From Legionella genomosp. 1 (lineage in GTDB: Bacteria > Pseudomonadota > Gammaproteobacteria > Legionellales > Legionellaceae), in contig CAMCUM010000019.1 in the NCBI GenBank assembly GCA_945878975.1, positions 1-45,019 on the forward strand: 45,019 nucleotides of DNA. The letters are read 5' to 3'. The notes beneath the pieces are model-generated. The model ran no database searches and had not been told where the DNA came from. It worked only from the letters and a program-made list of their open reading frames with translations. How positions within the stretch are numbered: position 1 is the stretch's first letter; the number at the start of each line of letters is the position of its first letter. Below are positions 8,766-17,881 of this stretch, piece after piece. Both the position numbers and the translations under genes were made by a program.

Positions 8766-11461
8766 GCCAAACGTCCATGGCAATTTTTGTATTTTTTCTC
8801 AGACCCACAATGACAGAGATCATTTCGGCCAACTTTTTTACTATCATGCCGAAAAGTGATCTGAGCTGGTTGCCGAGTTTCTTGCTCATCTTGCGCGGTA
8901 TCATCATGAATCAATTCTAATTTTACAGCAGCATCTGCACGGCGTTGTGCTTCAACATGCTCTAAATCTGCTTCGGAACTGATTTCTACAGAAGCTATCA
9001 ATTTCACAATTTCGTATTTTAAGGCGTCTAGCAGCGCAGTGAAAAGCTCAAAAGATTCGCGCTTGTATTCTTGCTTGGGATCTTTTTGTGCATAGCCACG
9101 GAGGTGAATACCCTGACGAAGGTGATCCATTGCAGCAAGATGTTCGCGCCATTGATTATCCAAACATTGTAAGATAATAGACTTTTCAAAGGAGTGCATC
9201 ATGTCTGGACCGAGCAATTTTTCCTTTTCATCAAAACATGCCCGCAGCAACTCACCAACGCGTGTTTTGATTTGTTCAGTTTGAATCGTATGATCCTCAT
9301 CACACCATTGTTGAATCGGTGCATCGATACGAAAATCCTCTGCTAATGCATTGGTTAGGCCTGTAATATCCCATTGATCTTCCAGGCTTTGTGGAGGAAT
9401 ATAATGGTCAAGCATCGTATCTATGACATCGGCTGCCATCGACTCTACCGCGAAATGCGGATTTGGCATTGACATGATGCTTGCCCGCTGAGAATAGATG
9501 ACCTTACGTTGATCATTTGCCACATTATCGTAACCCAGTAATTGTTTACGGATATCAAAATGATGACCTTCTAATTTGCGCTGCGCATTTTCTATGGCTT
9601 TGGTTACTAATTTATGCTCGATAGGTTCGCCTGGCTGCATCCCTAAACGGCGCATCATATTTGCCACGCGTTCAGAAGCAAATATTCGCATCAAATTATC
9701 ATCTAATGACAAATAAAAGCGTGTGCTACCTGGATCCCCTTGGCGCCCGGAGCGGCCACGCAATTGATTGTCGATGCGGCGTGATTCATGGCGTTCAGAA
9801 CCAATGATACGCAAACCACCTGCCTTGAGGACCGCATCATGTCGTTCTTGCCATTCGGCTTTGACAGCAGCAATCTCCGCTTCGGATGCATCTTCTGGTA
9901 ATTTTGCCAAATCGGTTTTTAAATTACCGCCTAGAACGATGTCCGTACCACGACCAGCCATATTGGTTGCAATGGTTACGCCACCCGGACGTCCTGCTTC
10001 CGCGATAATTTGAGCTTCTTTTTCATGGAACTTGGCATTGAGTACTTGGTGTTTGATTTTGGCTTTTGTGAGCATGTCACTCAACAATTCGGAGGCCTCA
10101 ATCGACGCAGTACCCACTAAAACAGGTTGTTGTTTTTCGACGCAAGCACGCACATCGTCGATCACAGCTTGATATTTATCTGCTTGAGTTAAATAGATCA
10201 AATCCGATTGGTCTTGGCGTTGCATCGGACGATTGGTAGGAATAACGACGACTTCAAGATTATAAATCTGTTGAAATTCATACGCTTCTGTGTCGGCAGT
10301 CCCTGTCATGCCAGACAGTTTTTGATACAAACGAAAGAAGTTTTGGAACGTGATTGATGCTAAGGTTTGATTTTCATTTTGAATCGAGACGCCTTCTTTG
10401 GCTTCCATAGCTTGATGCAGTCCATCTGACCAACGACGGCCTGGCATCGTCCGACCTGTGTGCTCATCTACAATAATGACTTGATCATCTTGAACAATGT
10501 ACTCAATATCCCGATGGTACATAGTATGCGCGCGTAAGGCAGCGTTGACATGATGCATGAGTAGAATATTGCTAGCATGGTATAAACTTTCTCCAGAATT
10601 CAAGAGGTGATTTTCAATCAACAGTTCTTCGATGTATTGATGTCCAGCTTCAGTTAAATAGGCTTGTTTTTGTTTTTCATCTACTGTGTAGTGACCTTGA
10701 TCGCCTTCTTCTTTCTGAATGATCAGCTTAGGAATCAGAGCATTAATACTTCTATATAACTGAGAGCTATCTTCTGCTGCACCAGAAATAATAAGCGGTG
10801 TACGTGCTTCGTCGATCAGAATGGAATCCACTTCATCGATGATCGCAAAATTTAAATTATGTTGAACTTTATCATCTACGCTAAACGCCATATTGTCGCG
10901 TAGATAATCAAAACCAAATTCGTTATTAGTTCCATACACAATATCGCAACGGTATGCTGTTTTTTTATCAGCAAACGGCATGTCTGGGTAGATAACCCCG
11001 ACGGTTAATCCTAAAAATTCAAATATAGGGCGTTTCCACTGACTATCGCGTCTTGCCAAATAATCATTGACGGTCACAATATGTACGCTGTGACCGGTCA
11101 GAGCATTTAAATACGCGGGTAAAGTAGCTAGCAATGTTTTGCCTTCTCCCGTACGTTGTTCAGCAATTTTGCCCTCATGCAATACCATGCCACCAATCAG
11201 TTGTACATCAAAAGGTCGCATACCCAAAGTTCGGTGTGATACCTCTCGTACGACGGCAAAAGCCTCTGGTAACAGGGTATCCAGGGTTTCCCCTTGTTTG
11301 AGACGCTGTTTGAATTCATTCGTTTTATCAGCCAATGCTGTGTCAGATAACGCTTGCATTTCAGGCTCTAATGAATTGATTACATTGACAATTTTCCCTA
11401 AGCGTTGCAAGGTTCTGTCATTGCGGCTGCCGAATATTTTCTTAATAATGGTAGTGAGCAT
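8762..11461 (-). CDS. secA: Preprotein translocase ATPase SecA
   Basis: The motor that pushes unfolded preproteins through SecYEG at the inner membrane. At 899 residues it is full length. It shows the Walker A TGEGKT near residue 105, the DEVD box followed by [11 protein letters not shown] near residue 210, the preprotein-binding region, the [11 protein letters not shown] helicase motif near residue 505, and [20 protein letters not shown]. The C-terminal zinc-binding tail has Cys883, Cys885, Cys894 and His895, the SecB-binding type. The gene is monocistronic at its 5' end, separated from the chitinase gene by about 80 bases, and is coupled to mutT by a GTGA overlap. Confidence 0.99.
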   Translation of the reverse strand: MLTTIIKKIFGSRNDRTLQRLGKIVNVINSLEPEMQALSDTALADKTNEFKQRLKQGETLDTLLPEAFAVVREVSHRTLGMRPFDVQLIGGMVLHEGKIAEQRTGEGKTLLATLPAYLNALTGHSVHIVTVNDYLARRDSQWKRPIFEFLGLTVGVIYPDMPFADKKTAYRCDIVYGTNNEFGFDYLRDNMAFSVDDKVQHNLNFAIIDEVDSILIDEARTPLIISGAAEDSSQLYRSINALIPKLIIQKEEGDQGHYTVDEKQKQAYLTEAGHQYIEELLIENHLLNSGESLYHASNILLMHHVNAALRAHTMYHRDIEYIVQDDQVIIVDEHTGRTMPGRRWSDGLHQAMEAKEGVSIQNENQTLASITFQNFFRLYQKLSGMTGTADTEAYEFQQIYNLEVVVIPTNRPMQRQDQSDLIYLTQADKYQAVIDDVRACVEKQQPVLVGTASIEASELLSDMLTKAKIKHQVLNAKFHEKEAQIIAEAGRPGGVTIATNMAGRGTDIVLGGNLKTDLAKLPEDASEAEIAAVKAEWQERHDAVLKAGGLRIIGSERHESRRIDNQLRGRSGRQGDPGSTRFYLSLDDNLMRIFASERVANMMRRLGMQPGEPIEHKLVTKAIENAQRKLEGHHFDIRKQLLGYDNVANDQRKVIYSQRASIMSMPNPHFAVESMAADVIDTMLDHYIPPQSLEDQWDITGLTNALAEDFRIDAPIQQWCDEDHTIQTEQIKTRVGELLRACFDEKEKLLGPDMMHSFEKSIILQCLDNQWREHLAAMDHLRQGIHLRGYAQKDPKQEYKRESFELFTALLDALKYEIVKLIASVEISSEADLEHVEAQRRADAAVKLELIHDDTAQDEQETRQPAQITFRHDSKKVGRNDLCHCGSEKKYKNCHGRLA

Positions 11462-11544
11462 ATGTCTTGATAGTTTATGGGTAAAGAAGACTAATGTACT
11501 AAAAAAAGTTGGAAATTACTATGGTCTGCAGATAATTCGCTATA

Positions 11545-12900
11545 TTAATCACAATTCGCATCGATAACACATTTTTTCAAATCAGTAGCAAATTTATAGT
11601 TGTTATCTTTGTCATAGGAGATTTCCCATTCGAAAACACCGCCGATGCTGCCGTAGGCTGTTGGAGGCGTATAGGTATCACAATTTTTTTTCATGCTCAA
11701 ACACTGTATGGCATGTTTGATGGTACTGGTTGGAATCACAGCCTGCCCATCGCTTTTTCCACTAGCATTAGGCGCAGGATAACCCAATACTATTTGCGAA
11801 GGCTTTAGGTAAGCAATGTAGGGCTGAAAACCGGAAGCTTGTCCACCTGGTAGTTTTGCAGGCCAATCTGATAATAAATCCACAGCCATGGCGACTGAAA
11901 AATCAGGGCTGTCGATTTTTGTTTGGTCATAACAAACACCATTCACGCCATTAACACAGCCGGTATTATAGATTTGAATGCCAACCCAAGCTAATGATGG
12001 GTAAGTTTTCATAATCAGGGCGGCATAATTACCCCAAGTGCCATCAAACCCGCTGGTTGCTGATATATTGGCTGCTTGCGGTGCAAGGCTTATCAGCAAA
12101 TCCTCATTTTGTAGATACATCGTATTAATGATATCGGCTAAGACTGCAATGTCACCGCTGGGCTGAGCAAACGATCCTTGCGAATTCAGCCCTGTTTCAA
12201 TATCTATATCGAAACCATCGAAATCGTATTTCACGATTAGATCATGTAGGGAACTTATAAAGGTCTCTTTAAAAATATCAGGAGAAGATGCCGCGCTTAA
12301 AACTTGATCAAAATCGGTGACGGTATTCGGCAAACTGCTTGAAGCACCACCTAAAGAAAGTAGTACTTTCAAATTGGCTCGATGTAACCCCTGAATATAT
12401 CCTACCATCTCATCATTAAAACTAGGTACGATAACGCCAGGCTTTGAGGTGCTAAATACCCCAAAAGCGATGATAGCATGCGTATAGCCAGCATTGGATA
12501 GCTCTTGGGCGGGTGGTAAAGCTTTCCAAGTAGGGACATACGTTATGAGGCGGCCAGCTGTATCACTTAATTTAGAAAAAGAGATGTTTGCGGTTTTATC
12601 AGTGGCTGCTGCCAGCTGCTGTGGCGAGTAAGTGGGTACATAACCCGCCACAGCTTGGGTTTGCAAGGTAAAAACACCCCCATCTGGCAAAGAAAATGTA
12701 CCGGAGCCTTTGCCTTGATTTAAATGAATGTTTTGTATAATAGGGGAAAAATTATTATTGGGTTGTAGCGTCACTTTCAATGAAGATAAGTGAGTTGGCA
12801 TCCCTTGGATTGTTACGGTGATATCATCTTGGCGCGCGTGTGCCATGCTGATTTGTGACAGAGCAAGTACAATCGTTAAGGGGAGCGATATGTATTTCAT
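11545..12900 (-). CDS. Secreted glycoside hydrolase family 18 chitinase
   Basis: Predicted to hydrolyse beta-1,4 N-acetylglucosamine polymers. The 451-residue product starts with a clear Sec signal peptide ending near AHA at residue 22. A beta-rich segment (about 27-110) precedes the catalytic barrel, which opens with TYVPTW near residue 120 and contains LLSLGGASSS near residue 185. The GH18 catalytic motif DGFDIDIE occupies residues 228-235, with all three aspartates and the acid Glu235 intact. The mature domain is like bacterial GH18 enzymes found in Legionella-type genomes, but the exact substrate is not shown. It is a single gene, transcribed toward secA. A dyad of 36 bases just upstream of the start may be an operator. 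Confidence 0.92.
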   Translation of the reverse strand: MKYISLPLTIVLALSQISMAHARQDDITVTIQGMPTHLSSLKVTLQPNNNFSPIIQNIHLNQGKGSGTFSLPDGGVFTLQTQAVAGYVPTYSPQQLAAATDKTANISFSKLSDTAGRLITYVPTWKALPPAQELSNAGYTHAIIAFGVFSTSKPGVIVPSFNDEMVGYIQGLHRANLKVLLSLGGASSSLPNTVTDFDQVLSAASSPDIFKETFISSLHDLIVKYDFDGFDIDIETGLNSQGSFAQPSGDIAVLADIINTMYLQNEDLLISLAPQAANISATSGFDGTWGNYAALIMKTYPSLAWVGIQIYNTGCVNGVNGVCYDQTKIDSPDFSVAMAVDLLSDWPAKLPGGQASGFQPYIAYLKPSQIVLGYPAPNASGKSDGQAVIPTSTIKHAIQCLSMKKNCDTYTPPTAYGSIGGVFEWEISYDKDNNYKFATDLKKCVIDANCD

Positions 12901-12911
12901 TATTTGTGCTC

Positions 12912-12947
12912 ATTCTGTCATATTATCCTTTCAATATAGGACAGAAT
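12912..12947. promoter_or_regulatory. Dyad upstream of the chitinase gene, candidate operator
   Basis: ATTCTGTC (12912-12919) and GACAGAAT (12940-12947) form a perfect 8-base inverted repeat with partly symmetrical AT-rich sequence between, centred about 30 bases before the chitinase start codon. The position overlaps where the promoter should be, as expected for a repressor or activator site. Confidence 0.4.
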
Positions 12948-13051
12948 TTGCACTACTTCAAGGAAGCAGCTCAGGCGTGTTGATGATTGATGTGGGTTAA
13001 AAAATGATTGCGATTGTGGTCAAATGGCAGTAATGACTTGCCCACCAGAGA

Positions 13052-15007
13052 TCACGCCGATTTCCAAATTTTTCGAATACGCTTATTTAAAAACGCTGGT
13101 ATCCAAGCATTCAAGCGTAATGTCCATCTGTTAAATAAGTGGATGTGCAAGGTTTCTTTGTTTCTAAATACGTCCCAAGCGTGCTTTGCAATCTCTTGCG
13201 CTTGCTTGTAAGGAAACTCTCCACTTAATTTAAAATAACGTAATGCAATACGGCCTAAGCGTTTTTGCATGGAGGAGTGCATGGGTGGGGCAACATACGT
13301 TGTGACAGTCATCTCACTAGGATGACTCAATTCCCGTGCTAAGACTTCAGTAAAGCTCCACAATGCGGCTTGGCTTGCGGCGTAGCCTGATAATAAAGGC
13401 CAGCCACAGCGTCCTGTTGGAGAAACGATATTTAAAATCCCTAGTGCTTGGGGGGCATGTAAGCGTGTCACGAATAATTGCATCAATTGAAACGCTGCGA
13501 CACAGTTGATTTGAAACATCTCAGCGATTTGCTTAACAGGTAAATGGATAAACTCATCTGATTCTGAGATACCGGCGCAATTGATAAAGGCTGTATAGAC
13601 ACCAGGCTTTTTATCGAGCGTCGTCAATAGCGTTTGCATGCTATTGGGATCATTGAAGTCTACGGCATGCAAAGTGATCGTTACGGAAGTGGTTTGTTGG
13701 ATCTCGTGTTGCAATGCTTCGAGTTTTTGCTGACTTTTTCCAAGTAAAGTCAGATGGTAGCCTTGTGTTGCAAGATCTTTGGCAAAGTAACTGCCCAAAT
13801 GGCCACTGGCACCTGAAATCAAAATAGACTGTGATGAGACATTCGGTTTATCAGGAGCAGCTGGCACAATAAATGCTTTATGTGCAGGTGTGCTCAGGAT
13901 AGTAAGTAGGGTATCTAATTCTTCTTTGGTGTTATAAATATGCGGAGAAATACGGAGATACTCGTCGCGCTGTGTCAGATGAATTTTATGTTTTTTCAGC
14001 CTTGTCAGTAAGTGATCTAAATCCATCCTCTTGGGCATATCAAAGGCTACGATGCCAGCACCAAGATCTTCTTTTGCCAAAACATCGATTTGGTGATCTT
14101 GTAAAGCTTGGGAGAGATATTGGGTGTGGGAGCCGATTCGTGCATAGATATTGTCCCATCCAATCTGCGCAAAATCACGTAATGATTGATTCAATGCAAC
14201 GATAGGTAAGACATCAGGTAAACCAGGTTCAAAGCGCGTCATTTCGCGTGAATATTCTAATTTTTTTAAAGAGAAGTTTTCTGGATATTGGACGGAGGTC
14301 CATCCTACTAATGGGACAGTTAATTGTTCCAACCATTCTTTTCTGGCATAAACGAAGCCCGCTCCCACTGAGCCTAGTAACCACTTCTGCGATCCAGATG
14401 CTACGAAATCTGGCTGAATCGTTCGTACATCAAAAGGGATGGCACCGATGGCTTGGATGGCATCAAAACAGGATAAAATACCTCGTTCTCGACAAAATTG
14501 TGCTATTTCTTGCAATTCATAGCAGCGTCCGGTCAGGTAACTGACTGCTGAGATACTGATCAAACGTACTTTTTTCAGGTTCAAGCTTGCCAAAGTTTGA
14601 ACCACAGGCACACCCGGAAGCACATCAAAAAACTCAAATTGCACGCCTTTTTTGCTCAAGCTTTGCCAAATATAAATATTAGATGGAAACTCATTGCGTG
14701 GGACTAACACTTTGTCACCAGGCTCGAATGGCACCGCCGAAGCAATCAGGCTTAAGCCTGTCGAGGTATTTTGACAAAAAGCAATTTCAGAAGGGTGGGC
14801 ATGAATCAGGTCAGCGATGCGACGCCTAGTATCCTCTAAGATCCCTAACCAAACATAAAAATGCTCATTTAAGGGGCGCGCCATCTCTGCTGCGACAGCT
14901 TGCATCCTCTGAATACTGGCATATGAGATAGGTGCCGTTGCAGCATGGTTGAGATAATTGTCTTGTTCCGTAATCGGATAATTTTTTCGAATCTCACCGA
15001 TGTTCAT
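13052..15007 (-). CDS. Fusion of class V aminotransferase and short-chain dehydrogenase
   Basis: This 651-residue protein has two domains. Residues 1-385 are a class V (SufS/isopenicillin-N-epimerase-like) PLP enzyme: NYLNHAATAPIS start, STGLSL near residue 88, Asp in CFDAIQAIG, and the PLP lysine Lys208 in SGSQKW. Residues 393-640 are a short-chain dehydrogenase/reductase: nucleotide loop SGASGHLG, NCAGIS, and the active-site Ser followed by Tyr542. The usual YxxxK lysine is Gln546, so classical SDR chemistry is doubtful. The gene overlaps the 3' end of the CDP-alcohol phosphatidyltransferase gene by 14 bases and so is coupled to it; a CdsA-like enzyme is divergent. This context suggests a role in amino-group and carbonyl chemistry of a lipid head group, which is inference. 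No signal peptide, so it should be cytoplasmic. Confidence 0.85.
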   Translation of the reverse strand: MNIGEIRKNYPITEQDNYLNHAATAPISYASIQRMQAVAAEMARPLNEHFYVWLGILEDTRRRIADLIHAHPSEIAFCQNTSTGLSLIASAVPFEPGDKVLVPRNEFPSNIYIWQSLSKKGVQFEFFDVLPGVPVVQTLASLNLKKVRLISISAVSYLTGRCYELQEIAQFCRERGILSCFDAIQAIGAIPFDVRTIQPDFVASGSQKWLLGSVGAGFVYARKEWLEQLTVPLVGWTSVQYPENFSLKKLEYSREMTRFEPGLPDVLPIVALNQSLRDFAQIGWDNIYARIGSHTQYLSQALQDHQIDVLAKEDLGAGIVAFDMPKRMDLDHLLTRLKKHKIHLTQRDEYLRISPHIYNTKEELDTLLTILSTPAHKAFIVPAAPDKPNVSSQSILISGASGHLGSYFAKDLATQGYHLTLLGKSQQKLEALQHEIQQTTSVTITLHAVDFNDPNSMQTLLTTLDKKPGVYTAFINCAGISESDEFIHLPVKQIAEMFQINCVAAFQLMQLFVTRLHAPQALGILNIVSPTGRCGWPLLSGYAASQAALWSFTEVLARELSHPSEMTVTTYVAPPMHSSMQKRLGRIALRYFKLSGEFPYKQAQEIAKHAWDVFRNKETLHIHLFNRWTLRLNAWIPAFLNKRIRKIWKSA

Positions 15008-15608
15008 GCACAGGTTCCGTCAAAATACGTTGTGTGCGGAGAGCTACTGTGACGATTCCACCTAGTACTACCCACCATAAGAACAATGTCATAAAAGGGA
15101 TGTTGAGTGGGCCCCAATACTGCAGCAGAGAGAATACCATTAACGCAACGATACGATCCGTTTGCCCAACTGGGCCAACACGTTGGATCCGTTTTCCGCC
15201 AGCCAATCCAAGCAAGCCAAGAAAACTTGTGGCCCAACATAGGAGCAATGCCCAGAGCCCAAGTCGGAGATGTTGGGGTTCGCCCATAATGATCGCCAAC
15301 ATCAACATCAGATCGGCAGCTTCGGGTGTCAATCGATTTAAGATGGTGCCATTAGAGGTTTGTTTATGAAAGGTTTCAGCGACTAGGCCGTCTAAGGTAC
15401 CCACGATCATTCGTAAGAAAATACAAATGATCCCTACCAAATAAAGCTTAGGATGAGTAGGGGCCATGTTATAAATCAAGGCGGTCAGTAATCCTAACGG
15501 CAGTAAGAAGATGCTGATGGTATTCGGATCAATGTTTTTACAGTAAGGAAGCAGGAAATCAAGTAGCTTTCTAAACGGGTATTTCAGTTGGTATAGACCA
15601 ATTTCCAT
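14994..15608 (-). CDS. CDP-alcohol phosphatidyltransferase-family membrane protein (YnbA-like)
   Basis: A 204-residue integral membrane protein with four to six hydrophobic helices (for example about 28-46, 57-75, 103-130 and 160-190). The family transfers a phosphatidyl or phospho-alcohol group from a CDP-activated donor. The signature DGxxAR-x8-G-x3-D-x3-D is recognisable as DGLVAE, then G and N-R-L-T-P-E-A-A-D: the Arg is Glu, one catalytic Asp is Pro and the leading Asp is Gly. The LDG core, the N after G-x3 and the final AAD resemble the YnbA/YnjF branch, which also departs from the consensus. The divergent neighbour is CdsA-like, as ynbB is to ynbA in Escherichia coli. Substrate unknown; with this many changes, loss of catalysis is also possible. 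Confidence 0.75.
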   Translation of the reverse strand: MEIGLYQLKYPFRKLLDFLLPYCKNIDPNTISIFLLPLGLLTALIYNMAPTHPKLYLVGIICIFLRMIVGTLDGLVAETFHKQTSNGTILNRLTPEAADLMLMLAIIMGEPQHLRLGLWALLLCWATSFLGLLGLAGGKRIQRVGPVGQTDRIVALMVFSLLQYWGPLNIPFMTLFLWWVVLGGIVTVALRTQRILTEPVHEHR

Positions 15609-15649
15609 CTTGCTTACCTCATGTTATGATAAAATTCGGTTAATTTTCT

Positions 15650-16615
15650 ATGATATTTATGTTGATTGCAAGTTGGTTCCAATTACCGAATGCTACGGTT
15701 ATCAAATGTCTTGCTTTGCCTATAGCCTTGTTGATGATAGTAAGCGTTTGGTTGCTTTGGGTTCATTATCAAAAACCCCATAAAAATATTCGTGAGCTTG
15801 TTCTTCGTGTTAAAACCTTTTGGTTGATTGTTGGATTGGTTGGCACATCATTGTTATTAAAGCCATTTTTGGCCATTATGTTCTGGGCTTTTGTGAGTTA
15901 TTTAGCTCTGAAAGAATATTTCACGATGATTCCAACCCGTCAAATTGATAGAAGAGTCCTATTTTGGGCTTATTTAGCGATCCCTGTGCAATATTATTTT
16001 ATAGAAATCGGTTCTTATGCTTTGATGGCCATTTTTATTCCGGTTTATGTATTTCTATTTTTACCTTTCCGGATGGTGCTACTCAGTGAAACTTCTGGGT
16101 TTCTCCGCTCGATCTCTACCATTCATTGGGGTGTGATGATGATGGTATACAGCGTCAGTTGTATTGCAGCGTTCTATTTACTTGATCCTAATAGAAATCC
16201 AGCAGGCAGTGGGGCAACTGGGTTGATTTTTTATTTGTTGTTTCTGAATCAACTCAATGACGCCGCACAATTTTTCTTTGGTAAGAATTTTGGGAAACAT
16301 AAAATCATCCCCAAAGTCAGTCCCAACAAAACGGTGGAAGGGTTCTTAGGTGGGGTTGGCACGAGTATTGTGGTTGCTGTGCTCTTGGCACCTTATTTGA
16401 CGCCATTATCTTTCTGGCATGCCTGTATAGTCGGGGGAATCGTATCTTCAGCTGGATTTGTTGGGGACATCACCATGTCTGCGCTCAAGCGGGATTTACA
16501 GATTAAGGATACGGGTAATCTTTTACCCGGTCATGGAGGATTACTGGACCGGATTGACAGTTTGGTCTTTGCAGCGCCTTTGCTTTTCCATTATGTGCGT
16601 TATTTTTATTATTAG
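15650..16615 (+). CDS. Phosphatidate cytidylyltransferase-family protein (CdsA/YnbB-like)
   Basis: A 321-residue polytopic inner-membrane protein with about eight hydrophobic segments. CdsA enzymes make CDP-diacylglycerol from phosphatidate and CTP. The C-terminal signature is complete: S-A-L-K-R, then IKDTGNLLPGHGG and LDRID (residues about 282-305), together with the earlier GKNFGKHKIIPKVSPNKTVEG-type region near 208-226. The divergent gene on the minus strand, 41 bases away, encodes a CDP-alcohol phosphatidyltransferase, so the two likely act in sequence, as proposed for ynbA and ynbB. This is probably not the only CdsA of the organism, because the housekeeping cdsA is normally in the ispU-rseP cluster, which is not here. 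The start at 15650 has a poor ribosome binding site; the ATG at 15659 is an alternative. Confidence 0.85.
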   Translation: MIFMLIASWFQLPNATVIKCLALPIALLMIVSVWLLWVHYQKPHKNIRELVLRVKTFWLIVGLVGTSLLLKPFLAIMFWAFVSYLALKEYFTMIPTRQIDRRVLFWAYLAIPVQYYFIEIGSYALMAIFIPVYVFLFLPFRMVLLSETSGFLRSISTIHWGVMMMVYSVSCIAAFYLLDPNRNPAGSGATGLIFYLLFLNQLNDAAQFFFGKNFGKHKIIPKVSPNKTVEGFLGGVGTSIVVAVLLAPYLTPLSFWHACIVGGIVSSAGFVGDITMSALKRDLQIKDTGNLLPGHGGLLDRIDSLVFAAPLLFHYVRYFYY

Positions 16616-16620
16616 GATAA

Positions 16621-16708
16621 TAGCCTTGATGCAGCGCAGCGTAATCAAGGTTTTTAGAGTGCTATTCGAGTAGTAAAACCTTGATTACGCTGCGCTGCAT
16701 CAAGGCTA
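16621..16708. repeat. 34-bp perfect inverted repeat between convergent genes
   Basis: Arms 16621-16654 and 16675-16708 are exact reverse complements around a 20-base loop. The core, TGATGCAGCGCAGCG, is shared with the element at 31761-31839. Position between two convergent genes suggests it also acts as a bidirectional transcription stop, although the flanking T-tract lies inside the stem. Confidence 0.9.
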
Positions 16709-16719
16709 CGCCGCTTGGG

Positions 16720-17805
16720 TTACATTGCAAATGGACGTATCAGCTCCTCATTCAAACCACCCCCTTCGGCGATTTTAAGCTGATGACCTAATGTTCTCGC
16801 TTCTACGCCTTGATGAAAAAACGTTCCATATACAAAATGAACATTCATCATTACTGTTTGTGTTGCTCTTGCTTCTGCGTCATTTTCTAATTCAGCTGGT
16901 AGTTTGCTGTTGGCAATGAGGTCCTTCACATCAACAACCTCTGCAGGAGTGAGTTTCGGGTTCATGAGACTATGATAAATATCTTTGAAAGAATTCGAAG
17001 TATAATTACGTGACCCTATATATTCTTGATAAAACGACGCATTGCGTTTGATTTCAGCTACACGTACTTTACAATGTGTGGCTAAAGCTTGCAATTCTTC
17101 TGGAGTAACATTGAATTTCTCGGCTTGCTGGTTGATAAATTCTGCTTGTGCTTCCGTTGAGCGGGCGTGTTCGTAACCGTCGGCATTCGTTTCGCCATGA
17201 ACATGTTTGTAGTAGGCTCTTAAAGCTTGTTTTGTTATGACGGATGTGACAAAGGTACAGGCCGCCATACTTAGAAAAACGATTTCAACGATTAGGGGGG
17301 GAGAGAAAGGTATGAATGACGCAACGCATATCCCTAGGGCAAATCCCATAAAGGGACTAATCTTATGAGTCGCATGCGCAACATACGCACCCAAGATGGC
17401 ACCTAAAGAAATCAATAAAGGAGAGCAAGAGGTTAAAGCAATATAATCCGTAATCAATTTCACTGCAAAAGGCGTTTGAGCTATGAAGAAATAGCCTAAT
17501 ACGCCGCCCAGAATGAGCGCGAGGCTTAGTGCTGTGATCATGACAACAGCTTTAAGTTTTTTACGGCCTTGTAATAAATTATTGATGGCGGTAAACATGC
17601 CAGTAATAGGAGTAAGAGGTAAATCATCTAAAGCAAAAGCAGCAGCAAACCATAAAGCCCAAGATAGCGGCACAATTCCAAGAAAACCTAATGCAGCAAT
17701 AGACAAACCTGACAACAGAGTGAACATGGGCCTGGTGGGATACCAAAAACGTTTGTAGCGTTCCGTTGGAAAACGCTGCTGAATTTGATCTGCATGAGAT
17801 GGCAT
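16720..17805 (-). CDS. Hypothetical multi-pass membrane protein
   Basis: I do not recognise this 361-residue protein. Hydrophobic segments at about residues 28-56, 86-110, 118-145 and 150-195 make a four- to six-helix membrane domain, followed by a charged, helical soluble domain from about 200 to the end. The C-terminal domain is rich in Glu, Ala, Lys and Asn and has no cysteine-rich or catalytic motif that I can name. The start is ATG at 17805 with a TAAT-rich leader and a weak ribosome binding site. The gene is alone between FabY and the inverted repeat at 16621. A four-helix membrane anchor with a cytosolic tail would fit a secretion-system substrate that inserts in host membranes or an ordinary bacterial membrane protein; the sequence does not decide. 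Confidence 0.7.
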   Translation of the reverse strand: MPSHADQIQQRFPTERYKRFWYPTRPMFTLLSGLSIAALGFLGIVPLSWALWFAAAFALDDLPLTPITGMFTAINNLLQGRKKLKAVVMITALSLALILGGVLGYFFIAQTPFAVKLITDYIALTSCSPLLISLGAILGAYVAHATHKISPFMGFALGICVASFIPFSPPLIVEIVFLSMAACTFVTSVITKQALRAYYKHVHGETNADGYEHARSTEAQAEFINQQAEKFNVTPEELQALATHCKVRVAEIKRNASFYQEYIGSRNYTSNSFKDIYHSLMNPKLTPAEVVDVKDLIANSKLPAELENDAEARATQTVMMNVHFVYGTFFHQGVEARTLGHQLKIAEGGGLNEELIRPFAM

Positions 17806-17881
17806 AATAATTACCTAACTGTGAATTAGGCGCCAATATAAACAAATTGTAATCTAATGTCAATTTAAAGGTGGGCCTTGG

